From JBQTHP01 sp052389755 (GTDB lineage Bacteria; Pseudomonadota; Gammaproteobacteria; Steroidobacterales; Steroidobacteraceae), in the NCBI GenBank assembly GCA_052389755.1, contig JBQTHP010000209.1:1-12372 (forward strand): 12,372 nucleotides of DNA. Direction: 5' to 3'. Both the position numbers and the translations under genes were made by a program. A model generated the notes under the pieces. It was given only the letters and a program-made list of their open reading frames with translations. It did not search any database and was not told the DNA's origin. Numbering within the stretch: position 1 is the stretch's first letter; each line of letters begins with the position of its first letter. This document shows positions 1 through 7,153 of this stretch, piece by piece.

Positions 1-72
1 TTCGGCGAAGGCAACTTCCGCGCGCTGTTCGAATCGATCGAGCTGGATCAGATGCGACGCGGAGTCATCTGA
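1..72 (+). CDS. hppD: 4-hydroxyphenylpyruvate dioxygenase, C-terminal end only (partial)
   Basis: The window opens inside a reading frame that ends at TGA (70-72). The visible 23 residues begin FGEGNFRALFESIE and end RRGVI. This matches the conserved C-terminal helix of bacterial 4-hydroxyphenylpyruvate dioxygenase, which commonly reads GEGNFxALFExIExxQ followed by RRG. The enzyme is the cytosolic Fe(II) dioxygenase that turns 4-hydroxyphenylpyruvate into homogentisate in tyrosine degradation. The GNF region is part of the gating helix over the active site in the family. The catalytic His and Glu iron ligands lie upstream of the window and cannot be checked. The assignment is supported by maiA, a later gene of the same pathway, starting only 2 bp downstream. 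The fragment is short, so the call rests on one motif plus context. Confidence 0.8.
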   Translation, partial: FGEGNFRALFESIELDQMRRGVI

Positions 73-74
73 CG

Positions 75-722
75 TTGATCACCCTTTATACGTACTGGCG
101 AAGCTCTGCGTCCTACCGGGTTCGCATTGCGCTCAATCTGAAAGGAGTCGAATACGAACCGCGATTCGTTCACCTGATGCGCGACGGCGGCGAGCAGTTC
201 GCCCCCGAGTATCGCGCGCTGAATCCGCAGAGCCGCGTGCCGACGCTCGTCCACGACGCTATCGTCGTCACCCAATCGCTCGCGATCATCGAGTACCTCG
301 ACGAGCGATTTCCGAAACCGCCGCTCTTGCCGGCGGATCCTGCGGGTCGCGCGCGGGTGCGCAGCCTCGCGCAGCTCGTGACGAGCGACATCCAGCCGCT
401 GCAGAACGCGAGCGTGACGCGTTACCTTCGCAGCTCGTTGGCCATGACGGATGAGCAGATCGCGGCGTGGATGCGCGAGTGGATCGGGCGCGGCTTCGCT
501 GCGCTCGAACAGCGCCTTGCGCGAGAGCCCGAAACCGCGGCGTTCTGTCACGGCGAGCACCCGACGCTCGCCGATTGCTGTCTCGTTCCGCAGTGCTACA
601 CGGCGCGACGCTTCGGCGTCGATCCGGCCGAGTTTCCGGCGATCGCGAGGATCGACGCGACGTGCAGCGCAGTGCCGGCCTTTGGCCGGGCAGCACCGGA
701 ACGCCAACCCGACGCGGAGTGA
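75..722 (+). CDS. maiA: Maleylacetoacetate isomerase (zeta-class glutathione S-transferase)
   Basis: This 215-residue protein has the usual family length. It isomerises 4-maleylacetoacetate to 4-fumarylacetoacetate in tyrosine degradation, using glutathione as cofactor in the cytosol. The N-terminal thioredoxin-like domain (about 1-80) carries the zeta-class signature SSASYRVRIAL at residues 10-20. It also has the cis-proline loop SRVPTL (53-58) and the glutathione-binding segment QSLAIIEYLDE (67-77). The helical C-terminal domain has HPTLADCCLVPQ and ends PERQPDAE, typical of MaiA. The start is taken as TTG at 75: GGAG at 61-64 lies 10 bases upstream, and no in-frame ATG or GTG gives the conserved MxLYxYWRSSAS opening. 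It lies 2 bp after the hppD stop, so the two are almost certainly co-transcribed. Fumarylacetoacetase and homogentisate dioxygenase are not visible and may lie upstream. Confidence 0.95.
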   Translation: MITLYTYWRSSASYRVRIALNLKGVEYEPRFVHLMRDGGEQFAPEYRALNPQSRVPTLVHDAIVVTQSLAIIEYLDERFPKPPLLPADPAGRARVRSLAQLVTSDIQPLQNASVTRYLRSSLAMTDEQIAAWMREWIGRGFAALEQRLAREPETAAFCHGEHPTLADCCLVPQCYTARRFGVDPAEFPAIARIDATCSAVPAFGRAAPERQPDAE

Positions 723-761
723 AGCAGGGCTGAGGGCGGGAGCAAGAACGTTGGTGCTTGT

Positions 762-796
762 GCGACCGGCGTGCCCTTGCAACGCGCACCGGTCGC
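762..796. terminator. GC-rich stem-loop in the convergent gap after maiA (possible bidirectional 3' end signal)
   Basis: GCGACCGG (762-769) and CCGGTCGC (789-796) are perfect 8-base inverted arms. Inside them GTGC (771-774) can pair with GCGC (784-787) through one wobble, after a single mismatch, leaving a 9-base loop. It begins 40 bases past the maiA stop, in the gap between convergent genes, where a terminator is expected. No T-run follows on either strand, so it does not fit a classical intrinsic terminator. It may be an mRNA 3'-end hairpin, a Rho-associated structure or a dispersed REP-like palindrome. Confidence 0.35.
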
Positions 797-835
797 CCGC
801 TCGCCGACGCTCTTACTGGCGACGCTACTGACGCG

Positions 836-1018
836 CAGCAGCTTGCGCGCGGCGCGTGCCGGGACACTGCGGGCGGATCTGCGCGCAGCGAGCAGCCGGC
901 GGCGCAGATCGTCCAGCCTGGCGATGGCCACGAGCTGCGCGGGGTCTTCGCGAAATCCGCGTTCGGCCACGGCGCGCGCATACAGCGAGTGCACGGTCGC
1001 TCGACGTTCGCTGCTCAA
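836..1018 (-). pseudogene. N-terminal remnant resembling a ZapE/AFG1-family ATPase gene
   Basis: Reading leftward from a TTG at 1018, or more plausibly a GTG at 994, the frame gives LYARAVAERGFREDPAQ and then AIARLDDLRRRLL. This resembles the first 50 to 60 residues of proteobacterial ZapE/AFG1-like ATPases, which start with a Y-x(n)-GF-x-xDPAQ-x-x-A pattern followed by a leucine- and arginine-rich helix. In intact members the Walker A segment (GVYxWGGVGRGKT type) follows soon after. Here the resemblance stops after about residue 61, and the frame runs into the stem-loop and then antisense through maiA, stopping at 596. No P-loop is present, so it cannot be a working ATPase. It starts 17 bp after the acetoacetyl-CoA synthetase stop on the same strand. 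The family link is judged by eye on a short stretch. The rest of the 313 bp gap between maiA and that stop holds only the stem-loop at 762-796. Confidence 0.4.
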
Positions 1019-1035
1019 GCCAGGTGCCTGTCTGA

Positions 1036-3000
1036 CTAGCTCGCAAGCTCCGCGAGATCGCGGAAGTGCTCGAGCGCCTGCGGATTCGCGAGCGCGTCGG
1101 CATTCTTCACCGGCAGGCCGTGGATCACGTTGCGCACCGCGAGCTCGGTCAGCTTCCCCGAAATCGTACGCGGGAGATCGGGCACCGCGATGATCTTCGC
1201 GGGCACATGGCGCTGAGTGGTGTTCGCGCGGATCGTGTCGCGGATCCTGCGCTTGAGCCCCTCGTCGAGCTCACCACCCGGCGCGAGCCGCACGAACAGC
1301 ACGACCCGAACGTCGCCCTTCCAGTCCTGTCCGACCGCGAGCGATTCGAGAACCTCCGGCAGCTTCTCGACCTGGCGGTAGATCTCGCTCGTGCCGATGC
1401 GCACGCCGCCGGGATTCAGCACCGCATCGGAGCGTCCGGAGATGACGAGGCCGCCGCTCTCCGTGAGCATCGCGTAATCGCCGTGATGCCACACCCCGGG
1501 GAAGCGCTCGAAGTAGGCCGCGCGGTATTTCTCGCCGTGCGGATCGTTCCAGAAGCCGATCGGCATGGACGGAAACGGCGCCGTGCAGACGAGCTCGCCG
1601 CGCGCGCCCCGGACGCTGCGTCCCTCGTCGTCGAAGATATCGACCGCCATGCCCAGGCCCCGGCACTGGATCTCCCCGCGGTACACGGGCAGCAGCGGAT
1701 TGCCGAGCGCGAAGCACGAGACGATGTCCGTCCCGCCGGAGATGGAAGACAGTTGCACGTCCGCCTTCACGTCCCGATAGACGAACTCGAACCCTTCCGG
1801 CGGGAGGGGAGAGCCGGTCGACAGGATCGTGCGCACCGAGGTCAGATCCACTTCGCGCGTCGCCGCAAACTCGCTCTTCTCCAGCGCCTGCAGGTACTTC
1901 GCGCTCGTGCCGAAGATCGTGACGCGCAGCTCCTGCGCGAGCCGCCAGAGTGCGCCCGCGTCCGGGTGAAACGGCGAGCCCTCGTAGAGGATGAGCGTCG
2001 CTCCCGATGCGAGTGCGCTCGCGAGCCAGTTCCACATCATCCAGCCGCAGGTCGTGAAGTAGAAGAGGCGATCGCCGCGCCGAACATCCGTATGCAGCAG
2101 GTGTTCCTTCTGGTGCTGGAGCAGCGTGCCTCCGACCCCGTGCAGGATGCATTTCGGAACGCCGGTCGTGCCGGACGAATAGAGAATGTAGAGCGGGTGG
2201 TCGAAATCCGTCGCCTCGAACCGCGGCGCGCCGCCCGGCATGCCGAACGATTCGAAGCGTGACGCTTTCGCGCCGAGCTGCGCGATCGGAGCAGCGCCGC
2301 TCGCCGCCTCCCCGACGTACGTCACGACGACCACGCGCTGAATGGACGGCACGTTCGCGAGCACGCTCGCGACGGTCGGCAGCGAATCGACGCGCTTGCC
2401 GGCATAGAAATAGCCGTCCGCGCAGAACAGCACCTTCGGTTCGATCTGGCCGAAACGATCGAGCACTCCCTGGGCGCCGAAATCCGGCGAGCAGGACGAC
2501 CACACGGCGCCGATGCTCGAGGTCGCAAGCATCGCGATGACGCTCTCCGGCAGGTTGGGAAGGAAACCCGCGACTCGGTCGCCCGAGCGCACGCCGAGCT
2601 CGCGTAAGCCGGATGCGACGCGCGCGACTTCCGCGTGCAGCTCGCGCCAGGAGACCGTGCGGCGCGCGCCGCGCTCGTTCGCGAAGATCAGCGCGGGCCC
2701 GTCATCACGATAGCGCAGCAGGTTCGCGGCGAAGGACAGTCGAGTACCGCCGAACCAGCGGGCACCCGGCATCCGGTCGGCATGCTGCAGGACCGGCTCC
2801 GACCCCCATCGCGCGCGCGTGTCGGAGAACGACGCGAGCTCGCGCCAGAACTGCGCTGGATCGGCGATCGACCATGCGTACAGCTCATCGTAGCTCGCGA
2901 TGCGGCGCTCGTGCCGGGCGTTCACGCACGCCATGAATCGCTCGAGATGCGAGCCGGCGATGCGCTCGCGCGAGGGCTTCCAGATCGGCTCGGCTCGCAT
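1036..3000 (-). CDS. aacS: Acetoacetyl-CoA synthetase (acetoacetate-CoA ligase)
   Basis: This 654-residue cytosolic ANL-superfamily ligase makes acetoacetyl-CoA from acetoacetate, ATP and CoA through an acyl-adenylate. The length is normal for AacS. Residues about 35-95 form the acetyl-CoA-synthetase-type N-terminal cap (SYDELYAWS, then FWRELASF and WFGGTRLSFAANLL). The phosphate-binding A3 loop is YSSGTTGVPK (274-283) and the A5 motif lies in SSISGGTDIV (418-427). D508 (HGDY) and R523 (SGRSD) are the expected ribose and hinge contacts. The catalytic lysine is K616 in RTISGKLTE. SSISGGTDIVSCF and FFTTCGWMMWNW separate it from acetyl-CoA synthetases. The ATG at 3000 lies 14 bp after the preceding stop, with only a weak GCGAG upstream. 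It is the last intact gene of the minus-strand run. Both leucine and tyrosine catabolism release acetoacetate, so this enzyme would serve both neighbouring pathways. No CoA-transferase (SCOT) genes are seen here. Confidence 0.95.
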   Translation of the reverse strand: MRAEPIWKPSRERIAGSHLERFMACVNARHERRIASYDELYAWSIADPAQFWRELASFSDTRARWGSEPVLQHADRMPGARWFGGTRLSFAANLLRYRDDGPALIFANERGARRTVSWRELHAEVARVASGLRELGVRSGDRVAGFLPNLPESVIAMLATSSIGAVWSSCSPDFGAQGVLDRFGQIEPKVLFCADGYFYAGKRVDSLPTVASVLANVPSIQRVVVVTYVGEAASGAAPIAQLGAKASRFESFGMPGGAPRFEATDFDHPLYILYSSGTTGVPKCILHGVGGTLLQHQKEHLLHTDVRRGDRLFYFTTCGWMMWNWLASALASGATLILYEGSPFHPDAGALWRLAQELRVTIFGTSAKYLQALEKSEFAATREVDLTSVRTILSTGSPLPPEGFEFVYRDVKADVQLSSISGGTDIVSCFALGNPLLPVYRGEIQCRGLGMAVDIFDDEGRSVRGARGELVCTAPFPSMPIGFWNDPHGEKYRAAYFERFPGVWHHGDYAMLTESGGLVISGRSDAVLNPGGVRIGTSEIYRQVEKLPEVLESLAVGQDWKGDVRVVLFVRLAPGGELDEGLKRRIRDTIRANTTQRHVPAKIIAVPDLPRTISGKLTELAVRNVIHGLPVKNADALANPQALEHFRDLAELAS

Positions 3001-3014
3001 CGCTCGCTACCGGA

Positions 3015-4625
3015 TCAGAGCGCCTGATAGTTGGGCCCGGAGCCGCCTTCCGGCGTCGTCCAGTCGATGATCGCGTACGGATCCTTGATGTCGCATGCCT
3101 TGCAGTGCACGCAGTTCGCCGCATTGATCTGCAGTCGACGACCGCCCGCCCCATCGTCCACCATCTCGTAAACGTTCGCCGGGCAGAAGCGCTCGCACGG
3201 GTTGCCGAACTCCTTCGTGCACCGGTCGACGCAGATGTTCGTGTCGCGCACCTTGAGATGAGGCGGTTGCGCCTCGTCGTGCGTGGTGGACGCAAAGAAC
3301 ACCGATGCCAGTCGATCCCGGGGCGGCAGCTTGCGTTCGACCCAACCGCGATTCGGCAACTCGTAGTCGTCGAGCTTTCGTAACCGGGCATAGTCCGCCG
3401 TGTTCCTGAGCGTCCACGGCGTGCGACCCGCAGAGATCGTCTCGAGCACGGCATTCGCAAGCCCGACCCACAGACCGCGCTTGAATCCCGGCTTGATGTT
3501 GCGGACGCGCTTCAATTCCCGTCCGCCGGCCGAGGCGCGCCAGCGCGCGTGAAATCCCGCGGGCGAACCGTGCTCGATCAGATGCTCCGCGGCGAGCGCG
3601 CCGGAGCGGATCGCCTGATGTACGCCCTTGATCTTCGGTACGTTGAGGCCCCCGCCGGAATCGCCGATCAGCAGCGCACCCGGCATCTCGAGTCGCGGCA
3701 TCGATTGCCATCCGCCCGCGGCGATGCTGCGCGCACCCGCGGAGACGATCTCGCCGCCCTCGAGCAGCGGTCGGATGCTCGGATGGTGCTTGAACTGCTG
3801 AAACGCCTCGAAGGGCTTCATTCGCGGGTCGATGTAGTCGAGCCCGGTGATGAAGCCGACGTATACGCGGTTCTTGTCCAGGTGATAGAGGAAGCTGCCG
3901 CCGTACGTGGCGCTGTCCAGCGGCCAGCCGACCGTATGCACGATCAGCCCGGGTTCCGTGCGGCCCTCCGGCAGCTGCCACAGCTCCTTCAACCCGAGAC
4001 CGTAGGTCTGCGGATTCACGCGCGCATCGAGGGCGTAGCGCTTGATGAGCTGCTTTGCGAGGCTGCCGCGGGCACCTTCGGCGATCACGGTCGTGCGCGC
4101 GCGAACCTCCGGTCCGGGCGTGAAGTTCGGCCCCGGCTCGCCGTTCTTCTCGAGCCCGAGATCGCCGATGCGCACGCCGGCGACGGAGTCGTCGGCGTCG
4201 AACAGAGGCTCCGCTGCCGAGAAGCCGGCGAACAGATCGACACCGAGACCCTCCGCTTTCTGCGCGAGCATCGGGCCGAGGAGCCCCAGCGAGACGATGA
4301 AGTTGCCGTGGTTCCGCATCTGCGGCGGCGTCGGCAGGCGCAGGCTGCGCGTGCGCGTGAGCAGGCGGAATTCGTCGCGCTTCGCGGGTACGCAGATTTC
4401 CGGCGGCTTCTCGCGCCACTCCGGCATCAATGCATCGAGCGGTCCGGGCTCGATCACGGCGCCGGAGATGAGATGCGCGCCGACGGACGATCCCTTCTCG
4501 AGCACGCAGAGATTCAGCTCGGGCTTCAGCTGCTTGAGCCGGATCGCACACGCAAGCCCGGCCGGTCCGGCGCCGACCACGACGACGTCGTATTCCATGA
4601 CGTCGCGTTCGATGTTTGCCGCCAT
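3015..4625 (-). CDS. Electron transfer flavoprotein:ubiquinone oxidoreductase (ETF-QO)
   Basis: This 536-residue protein is a membrane-associated FAD and 4Fe-4S enzyme. It passes electrons from acyl-CoA dehydrogenases, via reduced ETF, to ubiquinone. The N-terminal dinucleotide fold is DVVVVGAGPAGLACAIRL (13-30), with GAGPAG at 18-23. The second FAD segment is GDSGGGLNVPKIKGVHQAI (321-339). The middle region includes the ubiquinone-binding surface of the family (YGLGLKELWQLP, 208-219; GGSFLYHLD, 242-250). The ferredoxin-like C-terminus has CTKEFGNPCERFCPANVYE and CVHCKACDIKDP. Cluster ligands are predicted as C481, C505, C508 and C511. It ends in the usual PEGGSGPNY. Length matches bacterial homologues. 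No ETF alpha or beta subunit genes are nearby. The ATG at 4625 touches the heptamer repeat (4626 on), and no Shine-Dalgarno sequence is recognisable. A 129 bp gap separates it from the upstream dehydrogenase gene, so it may be expressed at a different level from the rest of the run. Confidence 0.96.
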   Translation of the reverse strand: MAANIERDVMEYDVVVVGAGPAGLACAIRLKQLKPELNLCVLEKGSSVGAHLISGAVIEPGPLDALMPEWREKPPEICVPAKRDEFRLLTRTRSLRLPTPPQMRNHGNFIVSLGLLGPMLAQKAEGLGVDLFAGFSAAEPLFDADDSVAGVRIGDLGLEKNGEPGPNFTPGPEVRARTTVIAEGARGSLAKQLIKRYALDARVNPQTYGLGLKELWQLPEGRTEPGLIVHTVGWPLDSATYGGSFLYHLDKNRVYVGFITGLDYIDPRMKPFEAFQQFKHHPSIRPLLEGGEIVSAGARSIAAGGWQSMPRLEMPGALLIGDSGGGLNVPKIKGVHQAIRSGALAAEHLIEHGSPAGFHARWRASAGGRELKRVRNIKPGFKRGLWVGLANAVLETISAGRTPWTLRNTADYARLRKLDDYELPNRGWVERKLPPRDRLASVFFASTTHDEAQPPHLKVRDTNICVDRCTKEFGNPCERFCPANVYEMVDDGAGGRRLQINAANCVHCKACDIKDPYAIIDWTTPEGGSGPNYQAL

Positions 4626-4743
4626 GCTTACTGCTTACAGCCTACAGCCTACAGCTTACAGCCCGGAACAAGAGCGGCATGCATGAGCGCTTACAGTGAC
4701 CCTCTTGCTCCGGGCTGTAGGCTGTGAGCTGTTGGCCGTAGGC
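4626..4743. repeat. Inverted pair of degenerate heptamer repeats (consensus GCYTACA) between the SDR and ETF-QO genes
   Basis: From 4626 the plus strand reads in 7-base units: GCTTACT, GCTTACA, GCCTACA, GCCTACA, GCTTACA, GCCCGGA, ACAAGAG (4626-4674). The opposite strand of 4702-4743 reads, toward the centre: GCCTACG, GCCAACA, GCTCACA, GCCTACA, GCCCGGA, GCAAGAG. The two arms match unit by unit and in phase, forming a long imperfect dyad with a 27-base centre (4675-4701). That centre contains another GCTTACA (4689-4695) and the palindrome GCATGC. The inner ends of the arms are nearly identical. The element fills most of the only long gap in the minus-strand gene run and ends exactly at the ETF-QO start codon. 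In mRNA it would fold into a hairpin of about 20 or more pairs. It could act as an attenuator or mRNA stabiliser, or be a dispersed intergenic repeat with no role in expression. Confidence 0.85.
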
Positions 4744-4754
4744 CGCGTAGCGCG

Positions 4755-5522
4755 TCAGCGCGGCGCCATCCGGATCGCTCCGTCGAGGCGAATCGTCTCG
4801 CCGTTCAGCATCGGAATCTCGACGACCGACGCCACGAGCTGCGCGAATTCTTCGGGCTTGCCGAGGCGCGAAGGGAAGGGGATCTGTTTCCCGAGCGATT
4901 CCTGAACGTCGGGTGGCAGGCCGGCGACCATCGGCGTGCGGAAGATGCCCGGCGCGATCGACACGCACCGGATGCCGAAACTTGCGAGCTCGCGTGCGAT
5001 CGGCAGCGTCATGCCCATCACGGCCGCCTTCGTCGCGGAGTAGGCGGCCTGCCCGATCTGTCCTTCGAACGCCGCGATCGACGAGGTGTGGATCAGCACG
5101 CCGCGTTCGCCGTCTTCGCCCGGCGTGTTGTGCTGCATGAGGCTGGCTGCCGCCTTGTCGCACAGGAACGTGCCGATGAGATTGACATGAACGACCTTGG
5201 TGAAGAATTCGCCCGCCATCGGCCCGTTCTTTCCGAGCACGCGCCCCGCGCCGACCACGCCCGCGCAGTTCACGAGCAGATTGAGCCCGCCCATGCGATC
5301 GCGGGCAGTCTGTATCGCGGCGTTGACCTCGCTCTCCACCGTCACGTCGCACTTCACGAAACTCGCGTTCGCTCCGAGCTCCGCGGCGGCTGCCTGCCCC
5401 GGGCCGTCCTGCACGTCGAGCAGGGTGACTTTGCCGCCGCCCGTAACGACGTGGCGCGCCACGGCATTGCCGAGTCCGGATGCGCCGCCGGTGACGACCG
5501 CCCGCGCCTGACCGATCTTCAT
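4755..5522 (-). CDS. Short-chain 3-hydroxyacyl-CoA dehydrogenase (type II HADH / HSD17B10-like SDR)
   Basis: This 255-residue NAD-dependent short-chain dehydrogenase oxidises 3-hydroxyacyl-CoA thioesters. The family's best-known member acts on 3-hydroxybutyryl-CoA and on 2-methyl-3-hydroxybutyryl-CoA of isoleucine breakdown. Visible features are the cofactor motif TGGASGLG (11-18), D36 after the second strand (LLDV), which favours NAD over NADP, NCAG (85-88), the active-site serine S148 and YSATK with Y161 and K165. IAPGIFRTPM (189-198), PFPSRLGKPEEFA and the C-terminal end NGETIRLDGAIRMAPR are diagnostic for this subfamily. The ATG at 5522 is chosen because MKIGQARAVVTGG fits the family N-terminus and GAGG lies about 5 bases upstream. 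A longer open frame to 5771 would overlap the carboxylase gene and shows no homology. It follows the carboxylase stop by 19 bp. The exact substrate cannot be told from sequence. Confidence 0.9.
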   Translation of the reverse strand: MKIGQARAVVTGGASGLGNAVARHVVTGGGKVTLLDVQDGPGQAAAAELGANASFVKCDVTVESEVNAAIQTARDRMGGLNLLVNCAGVVGAGRVLGKNGPMAGEFFTKVVHVNLIGTFLCDKAAASLMQHNTPGEDGERGVLIHTSSIAAFEGQIGQAAYSATKAAVMGMTLPIARELASFGIRCVSIAPGIFRTPMVAGLPPDVQESLGKQIPFPSRLGKPEEFAQLVASVVEIPMLNGETIRLDGAIRMAPR

Positions 5523-5541
5523 GAAACCTCGCCTTGACTGC

Positions 5542-7146
5542 CTACATTCGGAAGACGCCGTAACGTTCCCGCGCCGGTTCGGGTCCACGTGCACCGAGAT
5601 GCAGCGCGAGGCCGAGCACGCGACGCGTGTCGAGCGGGTCGATGATGCCGTCGTCCCACAGCCGCGCCGTGGCGTAGTAGGGATGTCCCTGAGATTCGTA
5701 GCGGGCGCGGATCTCGTCCATGAACGCCTGCTGCTCTGCGTCGGTCGGCGCGCGCGCACGCGCACCGTCACGCCGCACGCTCGCGAGCACCTGCGCCGCC
5801 TGTTCTCCGCCCATGACCGAAATGCGCGCGTTCGGCCACATCCACAGGAAACGCGCGCCGTACGCGCGACCGCACATCGCGTAGTTTCCGGCGCCGAATG
5901 AGCCGCCGATGATCACGGTGAGCTTGGGAACCGTGGAGCACGCGACGGCGGTGACCATCTTGGCGCCGTCCTTCGCGATGCCGGCGTTCTCGTATTTCCT
6001 GCCGACCATGAAACCCGTGATGTTCTGCAGGAACACGATCGGCACGCGACGGCGATTGCAGAGCTGGATGAAGTGCGCGCCCTTCAGCGCGGACTCGGAG
6101 AAGAGGATGCCGTTGCTCGCGACGATGCCGAGCGGGCAGCCCCAGATGCGCGCGAAGCCGCAGACGAGCGTCGAGCCGTAGTTCGTCTTGAACTCGTGAA
6201 ACTCGGATGCATCGACGATGCGGCCGATGATCTCGCGCACGTCGAAGGGCTGGCGCGTGTCCTCGGGCACGATCCCATAAATCTCCGCGGCGTCGAGCTC
6301 CGGCTCTCGCGGCGGCTCGCACGCGAGCCACGGAACGCGGGGCGTGCCGAGGCTGCGTACGATCGAGCGCGCGATCGCGAGCGCGTGCGCATCGTCGTCG
6401 GCAAGGTGATCGGCGACCCCCGATGTGCGCGCATGCACGTCGCCGCCGCCGAGCGACTCCGCATCGACTTCTTCGCCCGTCGCGGCCTTCACGAGCGGCG
6501 GGCCCCCGAGAAAGATCGTGCCCTGGTTGCGGACGATGATCGTCTCGTCGGACATCGCCGGCACGTAAGCGCCGCCGGCCGTGCAGCTGCCCATCTCGAC
6601 CGCAATCTGCGCGATCCCTCGCGCGGAGAGCTGCGCCTGATTGAAGAAGATCCGCCCGAAGTGTTCGCGGTCGGGGAACACCTCGTCCTGCAGCGGCAGG
6701 AACGCGCCGCCGGAATCGACGAGATAGATGCAGGGCAGGGCATGCTCGAGCGCCACTTCCTGCGCGCGCAGATGCTTCTTTACCGTGATCGGGAAGTAGG
6801 TTCCGCCCTTCACCGTGGCGTCGTTCGCGATGACGAGCACTTCGCGTCCGTGCACGCGGCCGATGCCCGTGATCAGGCCGGCGGCCGGCGCCTCGCCGTC
6901 GTAGAGGCCGTGCGCCGCGAGCGGTGCGATCTCGAGAAACGGGCCGCCCGGATCGAGAAGCGCCTGCACGCGCTCACGCGGCAGCAGCTTGCCGCGGCTC
7001 GAATGCTTCTTGCGCGCATCTTCGCTGCCGCCGAGGCTCGCACGCTCGAGAACGCCGCGCAGATCGGCGACGAGCTTCGTCATGCGAGCCGCGTTGGCCC
7101 GAAAGCGATCGCTGGAGGGGTCGATGGCGCTGATGATGCGAGGCAC
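5542..7146 (-). CDS. liuB: Methylcrotonyl-CoA carboxylase beta (carboxyltransferase) subunit
   Basis: This 534-residue carboxyltransferase subunit moves CO2 from carboxybiotin to 3-methylcrotonyl-CoA, giving 3-methylglutaconyl-CoA in leucine/isovalerate degradation. It is a two-lobed crotonase fold. The N-terminal lobe contains NDATVKGGTYFPITVKKH (108-125), LVDSGGAFLPLQDEVFPD (142-159) and the oxyanion region GSCTAGGAYVPAMSD (186-200). The C-terminal lobe contains QNITGFMVGRKYE (374-386) and GGSFGAGNYAMCGRAY (414-429). It ends RYGVFRM, typical of this subunit, and its length matches LiuB. The start is a GTG: an in-frame TAA at 7156-7158 excludes anything longer, and MPRIISxIDPxSxxFRANA is the conserved opening. 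No Shine-Dalgarno sequence is recognisable, and heptamer repeats sit just upstream. The partner biotin-carboxylase/BCCP subunit (liuD) is absent from the window, as are the usual liu neighbours. Geranyl-CoA carboxylase beta is the closest alternative. Confidence 0.88.
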   Translation of the reverse strand: MPRIISAIDPSSDRFRANAARMTKLVADLRGVLERASLGGSEDARKKHSSRGKLLPRERVQALLDPGGPFLEIAPLAAHGLYDGEAPAAGLITGIGRVHGREVLVIANDATVKGGTYFPITVKKHLRAQEVALEHALPCIYLVDSGGAFLPLQDEVFPDREHFGRIFFNQAQLSARGIAQIAVEMGSCTAGGAYVPAMSDETIIVRNQGTIFLGGPPLVKAATGEEVDAESLGGGDVHARTSGVADHLADDDAHALAIARSIVRSLGTPRVPWLACEPPREPELDAAEIYGIVPEDTRQPFDVREIIGRIVDASEFHEFKTNYGSTLVCGFARIWGCPLGIVASNGILFSESALKGAHFIQLCNRRRVPIVFLQNITGFMVGRKYENAGIAKDGAKMVTAVACSTVPKLTVIIGGSFGAGNYAMCGRAYGARFLWMWPNARISVMGGEQAAQVLASVRRDGARARAPTDAEQQAFMDEIRARYESQGHPYYATARLWDDGIIDPLDTRRVLGLALHLGARGPEPARERYGVFRM

Positions 7147-7153
7147 TGAAGAA

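Noticed and set aside
675..689. Perfect hairpin CCGGCC-TTT-GGCCGG as a terminator
   Set aside because: It lies inside the conserved maiA C-terminus, 33 bases before the stop codon, and no T-run follows. It is most likely a by-product of coding sequence.
5523..5771. N-terminal extension of the SDR dehydrogenase to a start at 5771
   Set aside because: The extra 83 residues are Arg/Ser-rich with no homology and overlap the conserved C-terminus of the carboxylase in another frame. The ATG at 5522 has a GAGG upstream and fits the family start.
1066..7149. Long plus-strand open frames at 1066-2262, 3549-4727 and 6073-7149
   Set aside because: Each lies opposite a well-supported minus-strand gene and has only biased, non-homologous sequence. 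The frame at 3549-4727 also reads through the heptamer repeat.
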